Positions 36,134-46,255 of a stretch of 64,000 bases of DNA are shown here, piece after piece. Numbering within the stretch: the first letter of the stretch is position 1; each line of letters opens with the position of its first letter. The stretch is from Combretum micranthum (lineage: Eukaryota; Streptophyta; Magnoliopsida; Myrtales; Combretaceae), in contig JAMXBD010001378.1 in NCBI GenBank assembly GCA_024138025.1, positions 310,001 through 374,000 of the forward strand. Reading direction: 5' to 3'. Both the position numbers and the translations under genes were made by a program. Under the pieces are notes generated by a model. That model saw nothing but the letters and a program-made list of their open reading frames with translations. It was not told the origin of the DNA and made no database searches.

Positions 36134-38663
36134 TACTAGCCACCACTACTATTTCCTCGTTTCTCCACACAAAGAATAGTAGTGAAATAAATGTGACTCA
36201 CAAGTATGATATGCATGAATAAATTTCAATTAAACATTTAACCATATAATTTGAATTCATGTTAAGAGTGATCAACCATAATTTCATCATATCAATACAA
36301 AGTCACACTTTTATTTAACATATCGTCTTTCGATATACTTAATTTTCATTCATCAATTATTTCATAACATTGGTTCATTCATCTTTTCCTAAATTTCTAG
36401 TGCCACTAATTACAAGCACAAGCAAGGAAATGTAACTTAGGAAAAGAATTAACTCACTCCATATCGGTAGATCTAATCAAAATAGTCCTCCGGATAGACG
36501 ATCTCGGGTCCCTCGTCACCTAAACAAGATGAAATACCCAAAAATGAGTCTTTCGTAAAACTTCTATTCTTGAAGATTCTAATCTTTTCTTAAAAATCGT
36601 GGTCTAAATCGTATAGAGGGAAATTCCAACTTAAAATGACCATAACTTGCTCATTTTAACTCGGAATTTCGTGTATAATATACCGTTTTCTACCTACTCG
36701 AAAAGATCTACGCATTTCTAAGCTTATTTTCATAAAACTAGGTCGTTTGGGTTCCGAAAATACAGCGTCCAGATTTGCCACGAATTTGCAAAAACTTGTT
36801 TTCCTTCTTGTAAGCAAAGCTCAATTGAAAAGATAAATATTTCAAGTATTTTGTAAACTTTTTGAAAGGTATATACATATATGTAATGACTCATAACAAA
36901 TGGATGAAGTAAATGAAGTTGTCTCAACTTATAAAAAGTAAGGTTTTAAAAGACTTTGAATTTGAGATTCTATTGAAATATTCATTTTATTTTTGAAAGA
37001 TCTTGAGTTATTGGAGATGAATATTCTTTTTCTAAATTTAATCTCTTGTAATTAGTTTAATTTCCTAAAGTGTGGTTTTATTTTCTAAATTTGGATTCAA
37101 AAAGTAATAAAATGGCATTTTTGTTTCTTGTAATGATTCAAAAAGAATTTCTATTTCTTGATGAAAAATAAGTTTTCATAAAACTTTTTGTTTATGTAAG
37201 AAAAATCATTTCCAAGCATGTTCATGAGTTTTTAGGAAATCTATTTCCTATTTTTATTTAATAAGAACCTTTAGTTTATGATAACACTTCCCCATTTATT
37301 TTTATTGAGACAAAAACATTATGTTCATGCATAAATATGAATCATAAATTATAGAAATATAAAGGAACATAATATCTTGAAAGATTAAGCAAATAAGAAA
37401 GTAAATCAAGTATTAGGACCTTAGCTTCATCAAGGTACCCGGGACTAAGAAAAGACTAGTCCAAAAATAAAAAGAAAAAGAATTGTTTTGACTTGATGAG
37501 GACAAGTCTAAGACTATAATGACTAGTCTTAAAAACAACTTTGAAATAAATTGCAATGAAGTAAATAAATTGCATGAAAGATAAATAAATCGCAAGACAA
37601 TGAGCTTATATGCTCTAAATAGTATATATAGCTATATAGATATATTAGATAGTAATAAACATAAAGGAAAGAAACATAAGGACCATAAAGGAATTTGTGA
37701 TGATGAACAAAAACAAAGTATGAACCTATTATTGTTTTCTTAACCTTCATGGTTTTAGAAAACACACATTAAGTTCATACTAAGTAGATGAACATAAAGA
37801 AAGCTTGGAGGATTTTCTTGAAGAAAGTTTACCTAAAGAAGAAACTAAGAGAGCTTTCTTGTAAGAATTCTTGGAGAGGATTTTTGAGAGAGTTTGAGAG
37901 AGATTTTGGTATAGTAACTTTAGATAAGAAGTGGTGTGAAAGAAGTGAAGATATGAGAGGGTATTATAGGAAAATGTGGGAGATAAATTATGTTAATTAA
38001 ATAAATGAAAAACAAAACAAATGGAGCATCATGGAGGGGTGGCCGGGGCAATTTCCATGCATAGGGGGAGGAGAAATTTATTTTTTTGTTATTTTGTTAA
38101 TTAAAAGTAAGAAATGAAAGAAGTGAAGTTGTATTGGAAATGAAAATGTGCAAGAAATAGGTGCATGGTTTGTAAGAGTAGGTTGTAAGAAAAAGTAGAG
38201 ATAGATGAATAGTGTAGAATAGTAGAAAATTGTGTAATATAAAAGTAGACATGACAATTTAATGCCGATAGTATGAAAATACACAAATAAAAGCGATATT
38301 TGATATTTTTAGCTACCGAAAAATTACGAAATTGATATTTTTGGAAATCGCATATTTTTACGAGTCTAACAGTATATTCGAATATTTTTCCTATTCCAGG
38401 CTTTCGGACACGTTTTTCAAGAACTATATCCAATCGGGCTCAAAGGACACTCGAATTCCTTCAATCTGATATTTTTATATAACCTATAGCTATTACGAGC
38501 TATAATAACTAACTTTTCCAATTTCGTTTTCTAGGGCTTGAGAAAACGGCAATGCCGGACTTAAGCGGTTATGGTAAACTAGGGTTTTGGTTGACTTAAG
38601 AATCCGGTTGACTTCCAATTAGGTTTAAGTTTTAATTTGGATCCAAAAATTCAGGGATTTACA

Positions 38664-39618
38664 ATGTTGCCTGCTTTCATCAAAAGCAACCGCTACTTTG
38701 AATGAGCTTATGATAAGCCGAAGGAGGCTGAAGATTGGTTAGCTCAAATTGAGATATCTTTTGATGCATATGAAGTTCCACACCACCTACAAATCAAGTA
38801 TGGAACATTCATGCTTCGTCTGAATGCTAGGATATGGTGGGAATCAAAGAAAAGAGAATTGATCTCCAATCACTTGGGAAACATTCAGACATAAATTCTT
38901 GGAGAATTACTTCCTAGGAAGTTTACGAGTAAGACATAGTGCGGACTTTTTGCAAATTGCTCAAAAGGAAGAACGATCGAGCAATACGAGACCGAGTTCA
39001 GTAGATTGTTGCAATATGCCCCTGATTCCTATAAGTATAGCGAGGAGTTAAAAAGACAAGTCTTTATAGGAGGATGGACGAAGACCTGAGAATGAGGTTG
39101 GAAGAATTTGACATAAGAAATTTTCGAGAATTGGTGGAAAGAGCTTGGATCGTAGAGGAAGCGAGGAAAAGAGAGAAAGAAAAGAAGAGGAAGGAACCCC
39201 GATAGTTGAGAAGAATTTTTATGTAGAATCCAGTTTCATACCTCCACCAAAGAAAATCAAGATCTCCAACAACTACAATAACGACAGTGGAAGGTTCACA
39301 CCAAGAGATGTCCAGTGTTGAAAGTGTAACGGAGCACACTACCCGAAGAAGTGCCCTCAGTTATTTGGAAAGTGTTTCTTCTATGGAAATGTAGACCATA
39401 AGATATCAAAATGCCCAAACAAAGGAGTTAATACTTGTCATGTCTGCAATCAGAAAGGGCATTTTGCCAACAACTGTCCACAAGGGGGGAATATTCTGAC
39501 AAGATCATCAGAAGGAGTTGTCCCTATAAGGATTGAGAAAGGAAATGGGAATCAAAGTGAAAGCAGATCAGGATCCATTGCTTCAGGAGTTCGAATCTAC
39601 AACTTGGAGGGACGATAG
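38664..39618 (+). pseudogene. T2 gag, decayed
   Basis: Starts abruptly after the F3 LTR end with LPAFIKSNRYFE, then KEAEDWLAQIEISFDAYEVPHH and FMLRLNARIWWES, i.e. the Retrotrans_gag core; the N-terminal gag region is missing. Frameshifts follow near 38880 and 38960. Zinc knuckles at 39313-39485 are recognisable but damaged: the first has TGA for Trp (C*KC), the second has Tyr for a Cys (FFYGN), and the third is intact (CHVCNQKGHFANNC). It ends near the VRIYNLEG block at about 39590. Confidence 0.85.
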
Positions 39619-41942
39619 ATAAGTGAAGAGGTAAATGAAGAAGATGGAAACTTGGCTCCCTTAAGTGCATTAGAGGCTATAATAGCGACGTGGGAATCGG
39701 TAAGCCTCCAACCCTCTTTCTTGTTGTTCCTTTATTTCAAGCAACGCGAAAGTTTAAAGTTTTCTTTATATGGATGAATAAGAGAATAAGAGTAATAATC
39801 CCCTATCAAGTACGTAAGAAGCTTTCAGTTAGTAAATCAGAATGTTTTGCTCTCTTGGAATTCAAGGCGACACATTCTTTTGATATGTCTAGCCTAGATT
39901 ACCAATAACAAACAATCAATCTCTAGTTTTAAGATTTAAAATCCCCACATGAAAGGATGATGAAACCTAAGAAAGAGTTGGGCGATCATGCAATAATGAC
40001 GTAAGGACATGCAGTCGTTTGCGACTCTAAGGAATAATGGAGTTAAGTAATCCTTGGATAAGATGTATACCTCCTGAGCATGACCCCAATAAAAAAGTCA
40101 TAAGGAGAACATAAACTCATAAACCAATAAGAAGGAAAGATAATATTGGTAAAGGACTTGCTATCACAAAAAAAGAAGAGACACATTCTTTCGAGTTGAT
40201 AAAGGAGAATGGATGACTATCTCAATAATACAAAAGGAATGAAAAGGAAACCGACCTTTGGAGACATTCATGAATTTCAATAGAAGTTTTAAGAAGAATT
40301 CTGGATAAATGACTCAGATTACATCCAAAGAAAAGGATCAACTTGGTAACTAGACTAATAACCTATGAACGATTTTAATAAGGAAGTCGGAGAAAACAAC
40401 AACAAGAAACTCTAAGATCAAGACTTATGCAATGAAGTATACCACTACGAAATAAACCCGTTTAGCTTATAATGGAAGAAAAAGGATAACCCCTAAGCCA
40501 ATGTGTTAACTTTCAGAAAGGAACAAGGTGAAAATCTTTTGACCAATTACAAGGAGCGAACTCGTTTTCTCAAGGTTTAAGATCGCAATACTACCAACTA
40601 AGGACCAAATCAAGAAGGAATGACCCTCGAACTCTTTATAAAACCCCACAAGTTCTAGTAACACTTTTTGGACTCGAACCAAGAATATAAGACCCTGTTG
40701 AATAAGTGAATAATTGACAAAAATCGTGGTATAGTCTGAAGGAGAAAAAGAGATAATCAAAGAATCTAATCTTAAGTATAGGAAGTTAATAAAAGGAGTT
40801 AAGAAGCTGAACATCGAAATTTCAAAACAAGGCTTAAAGGAGGAAACAATCGATAGCATATTAAAACCAACTGTGTAGAAAGAATAAAAGAGCTTAGATG
40901 AGAAGATACAAAGGATAAAGAGGAAATATAGGAAGAAAGGTGAATTGAAGGAAGCTAAAGGAAGATTTAGCATAACTAAGGATAAGGAAGTCGGTAAGCA
41001 AGAATCATGAATACGGTTCATAATTTGGGACCAACGGCATATTCAAAGAGAACTCAGATATGCCAAAGTTCAAGGGACATTAGAAGAACTGAAGTATTGA
41101 TAAAGAAATAAGAACACCAAAAGACGAAAGGATCTATAAAGACTCAATAATACTAGGATAAAAACGGAATTAACCTTCTCGAGATTTTGGATCTCTCACA
41201 TTGTTAGCAAGAAGGTAAGGACAATTATAGTATAAGCTGATCGACTAACAAAGATGGTTCATTTCATAGTCGGTCAATATAATGTTCTCTACATACAACC
41301 TAACAAAGCTTTATGAAGGAAGATGATATGGAAGCAAAGAGTTTTAGTCAGAGTCAAGACAAACCAAGGCATGAGAATGGAGCGACGAAGAGGAACTAAT
41401 AATGAAATTTTGGAGAAAAAGAGACCCCTTGATGCTACATAACAAATAATCAAGAAGAACAATTCAAAACCTTGGAGGAACAATCAAGAGTGTCTCACGA
41501 AATGAGAAAGGCACAAGATAGGTGAAAGAAATAAGACTGATCGAGAAAAGAAGAACGCTAGGAATTTCAAAATAGAAATCATGTGTGCTTAAGGCTAGGA
41601 AGTAATTGCCGTATGATCTTTTGAGAAGTAATAAAACAAGAAGGATGTCTAGATTGTTATCAAAACATGTTGGAGACATGTGACAAATCCTTATTTAACA
41701 AATAGTCAAGGAATCAAGTTACAGAGATAAAAGTTAATTTTTTCGAAGGAGGACTTTCCTTATGAAGAATACCTAATACAGATATTTATCCCAGAGAATT
41801 CAAAAAATAAGAAATGAGCAAATCGATTAAGAGGAATCATTTTCAAGTAACCTGAGGAGATATGAATGAAGCACAACCCAAGTATTCAAGTTTGGTTAAA
41901 ACCGCAATTAGGAATTTCCAAGTTTTAGGACAAAACTTTCTT
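39619..41942 (+). pseudogene. T2 pol remnant, heavily decayed
   Basis: Purine-rich, no long ORF. Two stretches still align with T4 pol by eye. At about 40770-40990, LNIEISKQGLKEETIDSIL then a QRIKRKYRK-like stretch matches the RNase H-integrase linker. At about 41245-41310, ADRLTKMVHFIVGQYNVLY matches the integrase core DRLTKSAHF block. The interval is about 1.2 kb shorter than in T4, and I could not find the RT FIDD motif, so part of pol is deleted or too diverged to see. Confidence 0.6.
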
Positions 41943-41956
41943 TAAGGGGGGTAGGT
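41943..41956 (+). other. Polypurine tract of T2
   Basis: TAAGGGGGGTAGGT directly upstream of the degenerate LTR start TAGAAACCCCC. It is the positional equivalent of the T4 tract at 55029-55042. Confidence 0.7.
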
Positions 41957-42443
41957 TAGAAACCCCCAAATTTTTGGAATCGGTTTAGCTTAAAACCCTA
42001 AACTAGAAGTCAAACGGATTTCCAAAGTCAATAAAACCCAAGTTTACCGTAACCGCTTAAGTCCGGCATTGCCGTTTCTTTGGCCCCAGAAAACGAAGTT
42101 GGAATAATTAGCTAGAATAGTTCGTAATAACTATAGATTATATAAAAATATCAGTTTTGCGAATTTCGGGTGTCCTTTGAACCCGATCAGACACAGTTCT
42201 TGAAAAACGTATCCGGAACCCCATAATAGAAAAATATTCTGAATACACCGTTAGACTCGTAAATATAAGTTTTCCAAAAATATCAGTTTCGTAATTTTTT
42301 TGAGTAAAAATAACAAATATTGCATTTATACGCGTATTTTCTTACTACCGGTACTTTATTAGTCATATCTACTTTACATTACACTATTCATTACTATTCT
42401 ATACTATTCTTCTATCTCTACTTTTTCTTACACCTACTCTTAC

Positions 42444-45400
42444 TGTAAACCCCGGTTTTCTTAGTAATCGAGTAAACTCCGTAAATCGAAAACCAAAACC
42501 TTAAATAGGATTAGTACAAGCAACTTAAGAACCCTAGGTCTGGCTTTACTTTGATTTCTATATAAAGGAACCCCTATAGAATAATTTAATATGAATCATT
42601 GTTTTATAGCATATTTCAAACTATACAAAATTTTGATTTCGAAAAATTTTCTATTCTAGGCTTTCCCGAGCTCCATTACGAAAAAGCGAGCCCCGGAACT
42701 AGAAACTCAGAAAAATATTTCGGAATACTCGTTAGAACTGGAGTTTTATAAGGATTCAAAAAATATATGTTTTATAATTTTTCGAGTCATAAAAATTACA
42801 GTTATAGCCTTTTTTCTTGTATTTTTCTTTCTACCGGTAAAGTAGATGTCTTATCTACTATTTATTACTATTCACAAGTACAACCTATTACACACACACC
42901 CATACCCTAATCTTACATCCTTACAACCACTCAATTATATTTTCTTTTCCAAGAATTTTTGTCTCTTAACAAATTATTACATTTAATGCTTTTATTACAC
43001 AAGTTACAATTTCAAGTAAAATCAAAACACTCCCTCTCTTTCACTCATTAGTGGCCAGCGCATGACCCCCCATATTTGTCTCCAAATTGATTTATTTACC
43101 TCCTTTTATTACTTAAAATAAACCCTAGTTCACTTAATATAAAGAGTCCTTTACTTTCTCTCTCCTCCACTTTTACTTCATTTGTTCAAAAATCACAAAA
43201 ACCCTCTCTTCTTACTCCCTCTTCCCGTGAACCCTATCCCCATTGCACACACACACCACAAGCTTCAATCTTCTTCATTTCTTCATTAAATCCAACTTTA
43301 GGTGATGATTCTTAAGCCTTACTACCATTTAATCTTGTAATGGCAAGATTATTCATGAGTATTTTCACTCAAAGTTCTCATGAGCACTTGCTAGGGACAA
43401 AAAAATGCTACTACATGAATATCAAGCCATCACAAGAGTGGATCTTTTGTTTGATTAAGCTTTTATTGAGATATCTTCATGATCATGCATGTAGAAGTGG
43501 AGTAAAGTTGAGATCTAGCATAAAAATCTCATGTTCATGCTTTTGAACTTCATTTCATGCATCATAAGTAGTAGATCTAGCTTTTAGATGCTTATACCAT
43601 GCTTGACATGAATGATCTTATGGATGATTTATGTTTTCATGCATTCATACTCATGAAGGCTTTGTTTTAGGTATATAGATGTGGTAGTTGGTAAATCTTT
43701 AGGTGAATAAAGCAAGGAACTTGTAAAGGACAAGTTTTTGTTTGAAATATTCAAAGACAAATTCGTATGGTTTCAAAGGCCTATTTTGCAAACCCTTTTA
43801 TCAACTTTAAAACTCATGTTTTATGTAAAAAATAAAGGATATAGGTAATAGGTATCATTAAGTAGTGATTTTTATAAGTTAAAACGAGTTTTGATGAGAC
43901 TAATGTATAAAACAAGAAGTGGGATTTAGATGGAAAAAATTTTGAGTTAGTAGTCAACATATGAAATTCGTAATTTTAAATGTAGCTCATAAGAACACCT
44001 ATCATCTAAGCTCAAAATAGAAGTTTTATGTATAAAATGGAGTCCTTAAGTAATAGGTATCTTAAAGTCTTAATTTCCATGCATTAAACAAGTTTTTCCC
44101 AAAAAAAAAAAAAAAATCATTCAAAAATTTAATTCCAAGAAATTCGGATTTTTGGATGAATCTTATTTGAAAACATATTTGCTAAGTGTAAAATGTAAGT
44201 TTTTATGTAGAAATGAAGGCTTGGGTAATAGGTATAATGAAGACTCAATTTAGATAAGGATAAATTGATTTTCTTAAGGAAATAACTTCAAAACAAATGA
44301 GATAGTCAAAGTTTGGAATCTAGTTTTCATGAAAGTGTGTAGCCATGGATCTTCACAAATAAGAAGTTTCTAAATTTTCCTCTTTGTAAATAATGTCAAA
44401 GGCACGCATGCATCAAGTTCATATCATATCATTCATGATAGGAAATCATCAATATTGCATGTGTAGCTAAAACTATATGCTAGAAACATCACAAACAATC
44501 ATAAAGCTATTTTCGGAGTTGAAGCTTTCGAACGACCAGAACTGATGCCTCTGTTTCGTAACCTAAATATTTTCAAAACTTGAAAATAATATTAGGAATA
44601 GATAGATCTTTCGAAGTAGATAGAAATCGATATATTATATGCTCAATTCCGAGTTAAAATGAGTTATATATGGTCATTTAAATTTAGGACTTTATCTTAT
44701 GCGGAAATTGACGAACTTAGCAGCTAGAATTATTAAGTTATTAGAACCTTATAAGAAATACTCATTTCAGGTATTCCTTGTACTTAGGTGATTTAGAGGA
44801 TGGATTTCCATTCCCCGAGGACTACTATGACTAGTGGATTTCTCTCCATGGCCGAGTGAGTTCATTTCTTAAATAGTTGTGCTCATGTATGTACTTGTAA
44901 TCGTAGTGGCACTAGAATTAAGAAATGATAAAACTATGATGAGTTGTGATTTAATCTTGGTTGAATGAATAATAAGTATATCGAGACGAGACATGTTGTA
45001 AATATCATTGTGTGAGCTAGTATAGACTTGGATTGTCTGAAATTCTCGATGATCACATTTAATCTACATAATTAACATGCCACGATTATATGAACAAATT
45101 GTACATACATATCACGTAGTGAGTCACATTGCATTAGCTAATATACTTTTGGTGGGACAAAAGTATATTAGCGGAAGGCGAGAAGGCCTATGTTAACATT
45201 AAGGATGTGAGATCGCTTAAGTTAACGGATGTGGAGTAGGCACATAAAACTACAAAAATAAAACAACAGAGGTCGTATAAGTAAGAGAAAGAGATAGGGA
45301 TGATGGTTGCATGACTAATGGACCACCCCACTCAAAATTGGAATTTATGGTTGCATGTCTTATGGAGCATCCTAACCCCGATTGGAGGGCGTAATTCCAT

Positions 45401-45981
45401 TCACATATGGCTCTCGGAAAGTCATATGCTTGTATGATCATTTGCTTGTGCATTTCATATGGCTACTAATAACTTGTCTGATATATATTGTTGTTGAGTA
45501 TTGAATATTTGGGAATGAATCTCACCAAGTCCTTAGTTACACCCTGATAGTTTTGTTGTGGTGTTCCTATTTTTGGTTGTTCTGAGAGAACACTTTTCAC
45601 AGGTTATCTTTTGGATGAAGGAGCTTTTGAAGAAGTCGGGACCTAGCTAGAGGCATGGACTTCTAGGAAAATCTCTTTGACATATACCCTAACGTTTGTA
45701 ATATGGTTTTAGACTGGATAGACTTCTGTTATTACTTTGGTGGGGGTATGCCCCCTTGACTTTTGTAAAGACTTAACTTATTTAACTGGTTGTGATTTCT
45801 ATTCTTAACACTATTGTACGCCTTCTTAAAACTATTCGATTCAAAGTGCGATCCTAAAAGTTGTGCAAGTACACCTTACACCCGGTATGTAAACTTATGG
45901 GATTACTAAGGTTGTTATATTTAAGTTTAAATATCGAGTGTGGTAGACTGTCGCGTTTTGGGTACCCTTTGGGGCGTGACA
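42444..45981 (+). mobile_element. 5' LTR of T4
   Basis: TGTAAACCCCGGTTTTC to TTTGGGGCGTGACA. Contains AATATAAAG (43136-43144, TATA box), a pyrimidine-rich ATG-free leader, a TTTAG/GTGATG donor-like site (43302), an A-run (44097-44114), the conserved ~75-nt block (about 44611), tail block DLEDGFPFPEDYYD plus TAG (44790-44834), GTGAGT (44856) and the hairpin (45404-45428: CATATGGCT, loop CTCGGAA, AGTCATATG). Confidence 0.95.
43136..43302 (+). promoter_or_regulatory. T4 promoter, leader exon and donor-like site
   Basis: AATATAAAG is followed by about 155 nt rich in C and T, with no ATG, then ACTTTAG/GTGATG. The 3' LTR repeats this at 55733-55899. The transcription start is inferred to lie ~30 nt downstream of the TATA box. 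Confidence 0.55.
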
Positions 45982-45989
45982 GTTTAAGT

Positions 45990-46001
45990 TGGTATCAGAG
46001 C
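45990..46001 (+). other. tRNA-iMet primer binding site of T4
   Basis: TGGTATCAGAGC, complementary to the initiator Met tRNA 3' end; the following ATGGTT extends the match with one missing base. It lies 8 nt downstream of the 5' LTR end. Confidence 0.95.
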
Positions 46002-46255
46002 ATGGTTAAGAGTTTATAATCATAACTATAATTGAATAGCCTGAAAGAGGGATAAAAAGAAAAGATGGAATAGAATTTAAAAGAAAGACTTAGATAGGAT
46101 GATGACCAGGGTATGAGTCTTTAAATCCTATTTCCTATCTCTTTTGGATAGTAACCACTAGGAAGCAATCGACTTAGCGTTACGAAACGTCTATAGGTGA
46201 CCCAATAAGACTTTAATAGAATATTGCTTAGGTGGTCTTGATTGTTTTCAAGATC
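46002..46255 (+). other. T4 leader, first part
   Basis: A-rich untranslated leader between the PBS and solo LTR S4; it resumes at 49829-50157. No ORF or domain seen. ACAG-type acceptor-like sites just before gag (50103) leave room for a leader intron. Confidence 0.5.

Larger units (their letters stand above)
32036..38663 (-). mobile_element. LTR fragment F3, split by solo LTR S3
   Basis: Minus-orientation LTR of the T3/T2 subfamily, present at 32036-32695 and 36129-38663 and ending CAGGGATTTACA. The first ~370 bp of the LTR are absent. It carries the hairpin (32531-32555, seven of nine pairs), a tail block reading DEGPEIVYPEDYFD plus TAG (36473-36517, minus) and a TTTAG/GTAAAC donor-like site (about 37832). 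The right end abuts T2 gag at 38664, so it probably inserted into T2 or was joined to it by rearrangement. Confidence 0.75.

Noticed and set aside
39064..39339. 91-codon minus-strand ORF
   Set aside because: Antisense shadow of T2 gag; the plus strand carries the capsid end and first zinc knuckle.
40506..41021. 171-codon minus-strand ORF
   Set aside because: It is antisense to decayed T2 pol, where plus-strand translation still shows integrase-linker similarity.
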